A stretch of DNA of 42,814 bases, taken from Verrucomicrobiota bacterium (GTDB taxonomy: Bacteria; Verrucomicrobiota; Verrucomicrobiia; Limisphaerales; SIBE01). Numbering within the stretch: position 1 is the stretch's first letter; every line of letters begins with the position of its first letter. The notes under the pieces were generated by a model, which saw nothing but the letters and a program-made list of their open reading frames with translations, did no database searches and had not been told where the DNA came from. A program made the translations under genes and the position numbers. The stretch covers positions 1-42,814 of the forward strand of contig JAQBVM010000015.1 in assembly GCA_027623095.1 (NCBI GenBank). The letters run 5' to 3'. Positions 8,157 through 16,241 of the stretch are shown here, in pieces.

Positions 8157-11024
8157 TCAAGGCGATTCCACTATGACTGTGGCGGTCTCGGGAAGATCGA
8201 GCTGAAGGCGTCCTTTGGTGTCCGCCTTGATTTCCGATATCGCGTCGTTGACTCGAAGCTTGTAAAGGGCCCCAGCGATCGCTCCCCCGAGTTTCACCCG
8301 AATGGGGCGCAGGTCATTGACCGAAAAACTCGCGGCCCGCGATTCGAGTTTGGCGAAGTTTATTTCCGCTGTGCTCGAGTCGAGATACAAGTGGGCGCTT
8401 GGCTGGAACGAGAGGCTAAGCTCGACCCTTGGTGAACCGTCCGTATGAACGTAAAGATACTCCCCCACTACTGTATAACCGGTCACCCCTCGGCTCTCTG
8501 AGATGCTAGGCATGCCTGCGGATTTCGGCAGTCTGAAGGTTCGCATTTGGCCTTGGTTGACGATGATCCAGCGGTCGTCAGAGGATTGAAACAATCGTGT
8601 CTTCCGGCAGTCCCGCACGACGCCCGCGTACTCCGTGGCCGTCATCGAGCGCAGGGGCTGTTCCATTGCCCAGTCGAAGGTGCGGGTTAACGCCTTCAAA
8701 GCCATCAAATTGTCGCCGCTATAATAGTGGAAATAGATATTCACGGGTTTCAATCGGCGCGGAGACTCGGTTTTCTCGAACGATTCCACCGCATGAATGT
8801 ACCCGCCGTAAAACGGCACGTCGCTCTGACCGTACGGTTTCCACCGGTCGCGATAGACATTCTCGTTTTGATTCGCCGCATGGATTTGCAATTCGTCGCG
8901 CCACGGCATCACGCGGGGCGCCACTTGCGTTAGCGTTGGATTGCGGCGGGAAATTGTGGTGTCCCCCCCATTCATGTTCTCGATCCCAAGTTCCCGCGTC
9001 AGCCGGAGGGCTTCCGGAGGAGGGCGGCAATTGCCCGACCAAAGGAATATCTTCACTTTTTTGCCTGGCGGCAGGAGGTTTTCCTCAATGTAATTGACAG
9101 ACCCGATGATCTCCCGCTTGAGATCGAGTTGGTTGATTTCAAACGGTGGCACCAGCTTAAGAAATGGATTTTCGTAAAGTGCTGCCTGCTTGTCCTCGGG
9201 ATCCCAATAAAATGGATGCGTGTATGCGTGGGACGCCGCTTCCACTTTTGGAAGTTTGAAAATGGATCTGGCGACTTCGGTGAGATGTTTTTCGTCTTCC
9301 CGTTTCTGATCCTCGATCAGGCCGCGAATCTCGGATTCGATTACCGAACATGTGAATGGAAGCGGGTATTTTTGGATCACTTGTTCGAGAATCACTTCCG
9401 AGGAGATTTGGCCCTTCTTGACTGTGGACTGGTTTCGGAACCCGTCGCCATCAATGTGGGAGTAGAAAACGCGCGATCCATCCCGCGTGGTTGTATCCGG
9501 AGCGGGCCAGATTCGTTGATCCAACGCTTCCGCTAGAAACGCAAACGGATCGAGCAGCCAGAACTGGACGGTGTCGGGACGGTTAAAGAATAAATACGGT
9601 CCGAGGGCGACCCCGCCCCAAGGAGTGGTGAAAACCGCGTCGAAGGTATGTGTCGTCTTCTTGGCATCAATCCCTCGGACCGACATGTGGATCTTGGCAC
9701 CGGTGGGCGCCTGCAATTCCCGAAATCGAGTGGGCAGCAGATTGACCGGCGCTTCGTAGTTCATGATGCTTCCCGTAACAGGAGCGGTCAAATCGGTGAT
9801 CGGGAAGACCATTTCGCCGGTGCCGGTTAGTCCGAGAGCCTCGAACAGGCGTTCCCGAGCATCGGTTTCCAGGGCTGGAAATTGATTTAGGAAAATAAGC
9901 TTCTTTCCCTCACGTTTCTGAGCGATCAACCATTCCACTGTTTCGTCGCCTTTTTCCTCGGGAATCTCAAGCGTTCGATCGAGAACGATCCCCCGGAACC
10001 GATTGCCAAGTTTGGGAGGGAGGGGCGATTCTCCGAAGCACAGGTAGTCGATTTCGTATCCCAGCCATTCCAATGGCATCTGCGAAGTGAGCGCCAACTG
10101 GCTATCCGATGGCCAGAATGCTTCCGAGGTGTCGGATTCATTGTTTCCAAATAACACGAGAATCCGGCGCGGCACTTCCCGAAGCGGCGCGAGCGCCAAC
10201 CCGCTCAATTGGGGTGTGGTGACAAACGCCCGGCACTTCAAGGCTTCGATGCGTTTGGCGGTCGCCATCGCCAGATCCGGCTGATTGGGATCAACGTAAT
10301 CCACCACATAGACCGGCAAGCCTTCGGACTGGATCTTTTGCATATGTCCCATGAGCCATTCTGTTCCCGCGCTATCGACCGGTTTGTATTTTCCGCCAAG
10401 ACCGTCAAAGGTTTGAAAAACTGATTCAACCAGGACACCGTCGATGCTTTCGCGGACCTGCTCCCAAAGTTGAAAACCCCGGTTGAGAATGATTTTTTTG
10501 CCGGGATAATTCGCCTTCAGGTTTTTTATCACGGTGATCAAACCGTTCCGGAACGCGTCCGCGCGGGCGGGATTGCCTATTGCGAGGAGTTCGAGGCTGT
10601 CCACGGTGTCCAGAAAGAATCCGTCGAATCCCTTTTGAGCGATCGGCGCAGCCAGCTCATTGATCACAAACTTCGCCCATTCGGGGGCGGCAATGTCGGC
10701 GAAATCGCTTTTCCAAAGTTCGTTCGTTCCCAGCACCCGGACGCCACTTGAAGCGAGCTTGTCCCGGTAAGGCGCGTCCGGGGCGACCTCAACCACGCTC
10801 AAATAGGCGTAGATTTCCTGCCCGGTCTTTTTCACACGCGCCATGTCAAATTGCGCTTGCGGGCTGACGATCGAGACATCGTGAGCCATCATGGCCGATT
10901 CGTCCGGGATGAGTGAGTAATCGATGAAAAAGTTCAATGCGCTTGTGGAAATGACGAATTGCCGCAGGGCAATCAACAACAAGATGATAGAGATTTCCCG
11001 TGATCGGGATCCGGGAATTCTCAT
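8157..11024 (-). CDS. pelA: PelA: Pel hydrolase and deacetylase
   Basis: PelA is the periplasmic bifunctional enzyme that hydrolyses Pel and removes N-acetyl groups during export. I chose the ATG at 11024: it gives 955 residues (Pseudomonas PelA is about 950) and a hydrophobic signal segment (ISIILLLIALRQFVIST); upstream codons are low-complexity leader. The GH114/166-like N-domain has the putative catalytic acids in GFDGFFLDT (D139) and GVLVES (E200). The carbohydrate-esterase-4-like domain has the metal ligands in FYSHIDGDGF (D525, D527) and SHAYTHPFYW (H599, H603), almost at the positions known for PelA. It is the first gene of the locus; the 300-base gap to pelB holds a repeat that could affect expression of the downstream genes. 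Confidence 0.92.
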   Translation of the reverse strand: MRIPGSRSREISIILLLIALRQFVISTSALNFFIDYSLIPDESAMMAHDVSIVSPQAQFDMARVKKTGQEIYAYLSVVEVAPDAPYRDKLASSGVRVLGTNELWKSDFADIAAPEWAKFVINELAAPIAQKGFDGFFLDTVDSLELLAIGNPARADAFRNGLITVIKNLKANYPGKKIILNRGFQLWEQVRESIDGVLVESVFQTFDGLGGKYKPVDSAGTEWLMGHMQKIQSEGLPVYVVDYVDPNQPDLAMATAKRIEALKCRAFVTTPQLSGLALAPLREVPRRILVLFGNNESDTSEAFWPSDSQLALTSQMPLEWLGYEIDYLCFGESPLPPKLGNRFRGIVLDRTLEIPEEKGDETVEWLIAQKREGKKLIFLNQFPALETDARERLFEALGLTGTGEMVFPITDLTAPVTGSIMNYEAPVNLLPTRFRELQAPTGAKIHMSVRGIDAKKTTHTFDAVFTTPWGGVALGPYLFFNRPDTVQFWLLDPFAFLAEALDQRIWPAPDTTTRDGSRVFYSHIDGDGFRNQSTVKKGQISSEVILEQVIQKYPLPFTCSVIESEIRGLIEDQKREDEKHLTEVARSIFKLPKVEAASHAYTHPFYWDPEDKQAALYENPFLKLVPPFEINQLDLKREIIGSVNYIEENLLPPGKKVKIFLWSGNCRPPPEALRLTRELGIENMNGGDTTISRRNPTLTQVAPRVMPWRDELQIHAANQNENVYRDRWKPYGQSDVPFYGGYIHAVESFEKTESPRRLKPVNIYFHYYSGDNLMALKALTRTFDWAMEQPLRSMTATEYAGVVRDCRKTRLFQSSDDRWIIVNQGQMRTFRLPKSAGMPSISESRGVTGYTVVGEYLYVHTDGSPRVELSLSFQPSAHLYLDSSTAEINFAKLESRAASFSVNDLRPIRVKLGGAIAGALYKLRVNDAISEIKADTKGRLQLDLPETATVIVESP

Positions 11025-11267
11025 GCAACGCTGTTCTTCATTCGTGTCCGGGAAAACGTGAGTTCGCCCAGCGCCCACAATAGAATCCGTTCGGACTGGA
11101 GTAAAGCGGCGACTTTTCGGGCAGCGGGGCGCGCGAGCCGTTTCGACCTGCCCTGCCTTGTCTCGTGCGGAGCGACAGGCTCTCCTTCGGAGAATATTCC
11201 TTGCATCGGAGAAAATCGGAAGCATCCATTGGATCGGGATCGCTGCGGCTTGGGACGAGCCGCGGTC
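11025..11267. other. Leader of the pel locus, no gene seen
   Basis: These 243 bases upstream of pelA contain no frame I recognise on either strand. A promoter for pelA must lie here or further right, but I cannot point to convincing -35/-10 boxes. The stretch resembles non-coding spacer next to the decayed elements that follow. Confidence 0.4.
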
Positions 11268-11528
11268 GTGCGCCTGTGAATGCGTACCACACAGCGGGGT
11301 GGAGATCCCCGTCAGGCAGCCGTTCACTTGCCTGAAAACCGAGGGCTACTGCGTCGTGGTAACACGGGGTGGGGAACTGCCGGAGGTGAACAACCCGTCC
11401 GTAACGAAGTGACATGATAAAGATGGCACAAAGTGAATCCGATTCGGCCATGCCGACCGGCGAGCCTGTGACCGCTGAGCGAAGCCTGCGCCAAGACCCA
11501 AGAGGGAGAGACTCCCTGCGTTACGCTT
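11268..11528 (+). mobile_element. Probable group II intron 5' fragment
   Basis: The stretch begins GTGCGCC, a common group II intron 5' end, and continues with text that reads like the structured 5' domain of bacterial group II introns (GCGTCGTGGTAACACGGGGT; GAACAACCCGTCCGTAACGA; AAGATGGCACAAAGTGAATC). It breaks off after GACTCCCTGCGTTACGC. I see no reverse-transcriptase reading frame and no domain V, so it would be a dead fragment. It abuts the serine-hydrolase remnant at 11529. Recognition is from memory of intron sequences, not from an alignment; an unrelated structured spacer cannot be excluded. Confidence 0.4.
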
Positions 11529-11813
11529 GTGCTGGCGATCGATGGAACCGAGAATCGGATCGATTGCGGTTTTGGTGAATGGATCAAGGGCCGCGGGGGA
11601 TTTGGACGTTACCGGGACGAACCAATTGCCGCGAGCGGCGCTTGGACTGACGACAACACGTTTGTCGCAAGAGTATGCGCCTACGAAACGCCATTCTACA
11701 TGACCATAAAACTTCGCTTTGACGGAGATCAACTTGTCCACGAAGCGCAGACGAATGTCGGTTTCGGCTCGAAGCAACAAGGACCATTGATCGGCAAACT
11801 AGCGGGGCCATAA
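11529..11813 (+). pseudogene. C-terminal remnant of a class C beta-lactamase-like serine hydrolase
   Basis: The 94-residue frame reads like the last domain of secreted serine hydrolases of the beta-lactamase class C family: SGAWTDDNTFVARVCAYETP, then FYMTIKLRFDGDQLVHEAQT, then NVGFGSKQQGPLIGKL. The catalytic N-terminal domain with S-x-x-K is absent, and the frame begins exactly where the probable intron fragment stops. It is therefore a gene tail with no function of its own. The family assignment is from motif memory and is moderately secure. Confidence 0.6.
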
Positions 11814-11860
11814 CGAACCAGGCAGTTTCTCGTGATGCCCCAGAACCTGGAAGTTCGGCC

Positions 11861-12136
11861 TCAATACCTCCAGGTCAGTTTCCCATACACCGCGCGATCC
11901 ACTTCGCCATCCGAGGCTATAATGCCGGAAGGAACGGCCTCGGGATGATGCGCGTCGAGCAGATCCCTCCCGATCACGGCGATCTCGATGTTTCGTGTTG
12001 GTTTCCAGGCTAAACGTGCATCCATCTCGAAGTAACGTGGGATTCTCAATGCCTGCAACTGGTCCACAAAACGAACGCCGAAAACGGAAGCCCATGCAAT
12101 CCGCATTATCCATTGGGGCATCCACGCCTTCCGCAA
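11861..12136 (-). pseudogene. C-terminal remnant of a TonB-dependent receptor
   Basis: The minus-strand frame ends like a TonB-dependent outer-membrane receptor: IPRYFEMDARLAWKPTRNIE, then VIGRDLLDAHHPEA, then REVYGK-type final strand (RAVYGKLTWRY) with a terminal aromatic residue. Only about 75 residues of a barrel that is normally several hundred remain; the first residues (MRKAWMPQWIMR) may belong to an upstream strand but no plug domain exists, because the next gene begins at about 12190 on the other strand. It is a non-functional remnant. Confidence 0.65.
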
Positions 12137-12225
12137 AACGGTGCCAATGTTCGTTCTCTTGATTCGTACGAGACTTTCTTGAACAGATGCGGTTTAATAG
12201 CGACTCAAAATCTCAAATCCGCAAT

Positions 12226-14376
12226 ATGAACACTATGCCAATTTTGACAAGCGCTGCCCGTCGAAAGGTTACCGCAAGTACTGCGATAACTTGGTTCGCG
12301 ATTGTTGGAATCGTATTCCAATTTGCAATCCAACCCGGCTCGTTTGCGCAACAACCTTCTGCGAAAAAAGACTTTCCCGCTCATTGGGGTAGCCCGCCGA
12401 GGATCCAGACGAGAGATTACATTCTGTTGCCAGAGGGTTACGGACGCGGGAGCTCGACTCTGTCGAAATGGATTTCGACGAATCTTGAGGCGGATCGCTC
12501 CAGAACGCAACCACTCTCTCCCAACCGCCAATCCGACGGCGGCGGATCAGTCGAAATCTCGGGAGAACTCAAGCGGTGGCACAAGGTCACGCTGACGCTG
12601 GACGGTCCATTCGCGCATGAACACGACAGCGATCCCAATCCGTTCACAGATCGCCGAATGACTGTCGCGTTCACTCACGAAACAGGCTCACCGAACTATC
12701 AAGTGCCAGGCTATTTTGCGGCGGACGGAATGGCCGCAAATAGTTCCGCAAAGTCTGGAACAAAATGGCGCGCTCATCTCTCCCCGGACAAATCGGGAAA
12801 ATGGACCTATCGCATCACTTTCACGACCGGGAATCACGCGGCATTGAATCCGGAAACACCGGGTGAGACGCTCAGCGCTTTCAACAACAAAACCGGAACG
12901 TTTGAAATCGCGGAATCGAACAAATCCGGACGTGATTTCCGGGGCAAAGGGAGACTTCAATATGTTGGAAAACAGTATCTTCAGTTCGCGGGCTCCGGGG
13001 AATTCTTTTTGAAAGCTGGCCCGGATGCGCCGGAGACCTTGTTGGCATATCAAGACTTCGATGACACAGTCGCGCTGAAAAAGAATGTGCCCTTAAAATC
13101 GTGGGAAACCCACGTCGCAGACTGGCAGCCGGGCGATCCAACTTGGAAGAATGGCAAAGGCAAGGGTTTGATCGGCGCGCTCAATTACCTAGCCGCAAAA
13201 GGCGTGAACGCGTTTTCGTTCCTACCCTACAACGCTGGAGGTGATGGAGACAACGTGTGGCCGTTTGTCGAACGAAATGACAAGTTTCATTATGATTGCT
13301 CGAAACTTGATCAATGGCAGATCGTTTTCGATCACGCCACCGCTCTGGGGCTCTATCTTCATTTCAAACTGCAAGAGAACGAAATCGACGACAATCGCCA
13401 AGGAGACAAACTGGAAACGTCCGAGATCCGCGAATCGCTGGACGGCGGGTTGCTAGGGCCGGAGCGCAAGTTGTATTGCCGTGAACTGATCGCCCGGTTT
13501 GCACACGAGCTTGCGCTGAATTGGAATCTCGGCGAAGAGAACACTCAATCGACAGCCGAACAGATCGACATGGCCCGATATCTCCGCGACACCGATCCGT
13601 ACGATCATCACATTGTCGTCCACACTTTTCCAAGTCAGCAGGACAAGGTCTATCCACCGCTGCTTGGTACGGACAAACCGTTCACGGGGGCATCACTTCA
13701 AAACGGCTGGAACAATGCGCATCAACGGACTCTAAAATGGGTCACCGCATCCGTCGCGTCCGGCAAACCTTGGGTTGTTGCCAACGACGAACAAAATCCG
13801 GCCACCATGGGCGTTCCGCCTGATCCCGAATTCGAAGGGCACAGCGGATTTGGGGTGCAGGATGGAAAGAATTACAACCTCGACGACATTCGAAAGCAAA
13901 CGCTCTGGGGCACTCTGATGGCAGGCGGCGCGGGTGTGGAATATTATTTCGGATATCAACTCCCTCAAAACGATCTGAACTGTCAGAACTGGCGGAGCCG
14001 CGATCGATCGTGGGACTATTGCCGCAATGCGATCGAATTCTTTCACAAAGAGAGAATCCCGTTTGCGGAGATGAAGAACGCGAACGCCTTGATCGGCAAT
14101 GCATCCAATGACAACAGTAAATACTGCTTTGCAAAAACGGATCAGATCTATCTTATCTATCTTCCGAACGGCGGCGGGACCAACCTCGATTTGAGCGATG
14201 CAAAAGGCCGATTTCGCGTTCGTTGGTTTAATCCCCGAAACGGTGGTGATCCTCAGCAAAGTTTCGTCCTGAGAGTGCTTGGCGGCGGCAACGTCTCTAC
14301 AGGAGAACCGCCGTCCGAACCCACATCGGACTGGCTCGCGATTGTCTCGAAAATAGATCCGTTCAATCCCCAATGA
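12226..14376 (+). CDS. Secreted DUF5060-domain glycoside hydrolase-like protein
   Basis: A 716-residue exported protein, probably acting on extracellular polysaccharide. A signal peptide is visible (WFAIVGIVFQFAIQPGSFAQ). The DUF5060-type beta-sandwich lies at about residues 105-220 (WHKVTLTLDGPFAHEHD, DPNPFTDRRMTVAFTH, VPGYFAADG). A TIM-barrel-like domain follows with acidic candidates in WNLGEEN (E437/E438) and VANDEQNP (E522), then a C-terminal sandwich of the putative collagen-binding type (CFAKTDQIYLIYLPNGG; RVRWFNPRNGGDPQQ). I chose the ATG at 12226; the frame is open to 12187, but those codons look like leader. The substrate is unknown. It is followed by a repeat-rich gap and then the propeller gene, with no shared transcript evident. 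Confidence 0.8.
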   Translation: MNTMPILTSAARRKVTASTAITWFAIVGIVFQFAIQPGSFAQQPSAKKDFPAHWGSPPRIQTRDYILLPEGYGRGSSTLSKWISTNLEADRSRTQPLSPNRQSDGGGSVEISGELKRWHKVTLTLDGPFAHEHDSDPNPFTDRRMTVAFTHETGSPNYQVPGYFAADGMAANSSAKSGTKWRAHLSPDKSGKWTYRITFTTGNHAALNPETPGETLSAFNNKTGTFEIAESNKSGRDFRGKGRLQYVGKQYLQFAGSGEFFLKAGPDAPETLLAYQDFDDTVALKKNVPLKSWETHVADWQPGDPTWKNGKGKGLIGALNYLAAKGVNAFSFLPYNAGGDGDNVWPFVERNDKFHYDCSKLDQWQIVFDHATALGLYLHFKLQENEIDDNRQGDKLETSEIRESLDGGLLGPERKLYCRELIARFAHELALNWNLGEENTQSTAEQIDMARYLRDTDPYDHHIVVHTFPSQQDKVYPPLLGTDKPFTGASLQNGWNNAHQRTLKWVTASVASGKPWVVANDEQNPATMGVPPDPEFEGHSGFGVQDGKNYNLDDIRKQTLWGTLMAGGAGVEYYFGYQLPQNDLNCQNWRSRDRSWDYCRNAIEFFHKERIPFAEMKNANALIGNASNDNSKYCFAKTDQIYLIYLPNGGGTNLDLSDAKGRFRVRWFNPRNGGDPQQSFVLRVLGGGNVSTGEPPSEPTSDWLAIVSKIDPFNPQ

Positions 14377-14441
14377 TCGATCCTGGATTTCCCTGAATCA
14401 ACCAATGAACCGATGCTCGTGGCAATTCTACCGATGCGATT

Positions 14442-14574
14442 CCCCTCACCCCGGCCCTTTTCCCAAGGGCGAGGGAAAAACGATGCCCGCACTGGATACA
14501 AACGCACATTTTGGGATTTGCCCGAGACAGCGAACGAACTTCCCTCTCCCTGGGGAGAGGGCCAGGGTGAGGGG
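14442..14574. repeat. 133-bp inverted-repeat element, copy 2
   Basis: Opposite orientation to the copy at 7918-8050 and exactly the same length. It begins CCCCTCACCCCGGCCC and ends GGGCCAGGGTGAGGGG. Interior blocks shared after reverse complementing include GCCCGC, a TGGA block, ACGCA and GCCCG.GACA. Similarity also runs outward on the left to about 14405 (GGCAATT block). One reading frame through both copies keeps the pattern SPHPxPxPxGEG...GERxRVRG, which is a by-product of the repeat. The remaining bases of the gap 14377-14736 show no gene. Confidence 0.85.
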
Positions 14575-14736
14575 AAACGAGGATCAAAGGATCCACCACA
14601 TCCGAAAGCGTCTGCAGATTACAAACTCCGCAATTCCTCTACCCGCGCCGGAGGCGTCCCGCGACAACGGACAGTTGTGGCAATAGCGCTCAACTTCAAA
14701 ACGAAACATTCAGACTATGTCTATCTGGATTATTGA

Positions 14737-14839
14737 CAATCCGCGTTGGTTTGGAGTGCTGCGCCCCACAGAGGCGCTCCAGAGCGCGGATCTGCGACCC
14801 GCAGAATCCGCGAAATGTCAACCAACCGGATTGGCCTGA
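14737..14839 (+). repeat. 103-bp three-hairpin element, copy A
   Basis: Contains three successive stem-loops: GCGCCCC-ACA-GAGGCGC (one mismatch), GCGCTC-CA-GAGCGC, and GCGGATC-TGC-GACCCGC (one mismatch). It ends with a single-stranded block AACCGGATTGGCCTG. It lies 14 bases before the start codon of the FG-GAP gene, in the same orientation. A copy of the same length lies before tctC at 16118-16220. It is either a mobile intergenic repeat or a conserved 5'-leader structure. Confidence 0.8.
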
Positions 14840-14853
14840 TTCACAAAACCATT

Positions 14854-16032
14854 ATGAACCGAAAACTCAGCATTCTGGCCCGCCTCTGCATGATAGGAGC
14901 CGTCCTGGCAACCGCATCGCTCGCGCATGCGCAAACAACCGAAATCAAACGCCTGGATGATCCGTGGAAGAAGCATCTTGTCGCGCAAGGATTTCAGAAT
15001 AGCACCGCGGTCGGCGCCGATTTCACAGGCGACGGTCGCATCGATGTGATCTCGAGCGGAGGCGGAATTGTGAGACTCTTTACAGCGCCGGACTGGAAAG
15101 AGGTTCAACTGCACAAGGGGCCAAACCCCGGCTGGAATTGCATTCACAGTGAAGTGATGGATGTCGATGCTGATGGAGATCCGGATTATATCGGAGCGAT
15201 TCCAAATCACGATGTATTCTGGCTTGAGAACCCAGGCAAAGCCGGCTCCGGCACTTGGAATTATCACAATATCGATCAGGAAATTCACGGAATCCACTGC
15301 ACCCTCAAAGCGGATGTCAACCTGGACGGCAAACTCGATCTGCTAGTGAACAACTTCGCGGCCGACGGCGCGGCACCCTACTCTCTCACGTGGCTCGAAA
15401 TCCCGAACAATCCAAGATCGGCCAAGAATTGGATTCGGCACGTTTTTGCCGATGGCGATGCGCCTGGAGGCAATCACTATTTTGGATTCGGCGACGTCGA
15501 TGGCGACGGCCGCCCAGACATCTCAGTCGGAGCAAAAGGCGAAACATTCGAGAACGGCAATTGGTTCGCCTGGTGGAAGAACCCACAAGACCCGACAAAA
15601 GCATGGGAAAAGCGAATCATCGCGGCAGACGAGATTGGCGCTACGAATATCCATCCAGGCGATATCAACGGTGACGGGATAGCGGATTTTCTGGCGTCGA
15701 GGGGCCACGGGAAGGGTTTGGCATGGTTTGAAGGGCCGGATTGGAAAAGGCACACAATCGATCCAACGCTGGACGGACCCCACTGCCTTCAGGTGATCGA
15801 TATCGACAAAGACGGTGACTTGGACGCCGCGACGTGCGCGAAACTTGATAAACTGGCTGTATGGTATGAAAACAACGGAAAGGGCCAATTCACGGCGCAC
15901 GTAGTCGGCAAAGATCAGGCGGCATACGACATTCGGGTGCTCGATATGGATGGTGATAACGACCTTGATTTTCTCATTGCCGGTCAATTCAGCGCGAATG
16001 TCGTGTGGTACGAGAATCCGGCCGAGCCATAA
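14854..16032 (+). CDS. Secreted FG-GAP/VCBS beta-propeller protein
   Basis: A 392-residue exported protein with a signal peptide (ILARLCMIGAVLATASLAHA, about residues 6-25). It carries seven calcium-loop repeats of the FG-GAP/VCBS type: DFTGDGRIDVIS, DVDADGDPDYIG, DVNLDGKLDLLV, DVDGDGRPDISVG, DINGDGIADFLA, DIDKDGDLDAAT and DMDGDNDLDFLI, which fits a seven-bladed propeller. Such proteins are usually surface or periplasmic binding/adhesion modules; no catalytic domain is visible. I chose the ATG at 14854 because it gives a clean signal peptide; codons back to 14746 cross the hairpin repeat. The ligand is unknown. Its neighbours are a secreted hydrolase and a TctCBA transporter, but a shared function is only a guess. 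Confidence 0.85.
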   Translation: MNRKLSILARLCMIGAVLATASLAHAQTTEIKRLDDPWKKHLVAQGFQNSTAVGADFTGDGRIDVISSGGGIVRLFTAPDWKEVQLHKGPNPGWNCIHSEVMDVDADGDPDYIGAIPNHDVFWLENPGKAGSGTWNYHNIDQEIHGIHCTLKADVNLDGKLDLLVNNFAADGAAPYSLTWLEIPNNPRSAKNWIRHVFADGDAPGGNHYFGFGDVDGDGRPDISVGAKGETFENGNWFAWWKNPQDPTKAWEKRIIAADEIGATNIHPGDINGDGIADFLASRGHGKGLAWFEGPDWKRHTIDPTLDGPHCLQVIDIDKDGDLDAATCAKLDKLAVWYENNGKGQFTAHVVGKDQAAYDIRVLDMDGDNDLDFLIAGQFSANVVWYENPAEP

Positions 16033-16117
16033 GTCTGTTTGTGCTGGGCAGACAATCCCAGAGCGTTTAGTTTTTCGCAGACAACAATCAACAAACCATG
16101 CTTATCCGCTTTGTTGG

Positions 16118-16220
16118 CAATCGCGGTGATTTGAGCTGCTGCGCCTCACAGAGGCGCGCTCCGGAGCGCGGGTCTGTGACCCGCAGCATCTTCGAAACGT
16201 CAACAAACCGGATAGGCCTG
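16118..16220 (+). repeat. 103-bp three-hairpin element, copy B
   Basis: Near-identical in layout to copy A at 14737-14839. Here the stems are perfect: GCGCCTC-ACA-GAGGCGC, GCGCTCCGGAGCGC, and GCGGGTC-TGT-GACCCGC. It ends AACCGGATAGGCCTG, 21 bases before the tctC start, in the orientation of the gene. Confidence 0.82.
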
Positions 16221-16241
16221 CAACAAGCTAATTCAAATCTG

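Noticed and set aside
11021-11451. Two minus-strand frames upstream of pelA that would extend PelA or make a new gene
   Set aside because: They are low-complexity, arginine-rich text without motifs; PelA has a proper signal peptide and expected length from 11024.
14405-14736. Short frames encoding SPHPGP...GEG text
   Set aside because: The peptide pattern is produced by the 133-bp inverted-repeat element and occurs at its other copy in the opposite orientation; it is not a gene.
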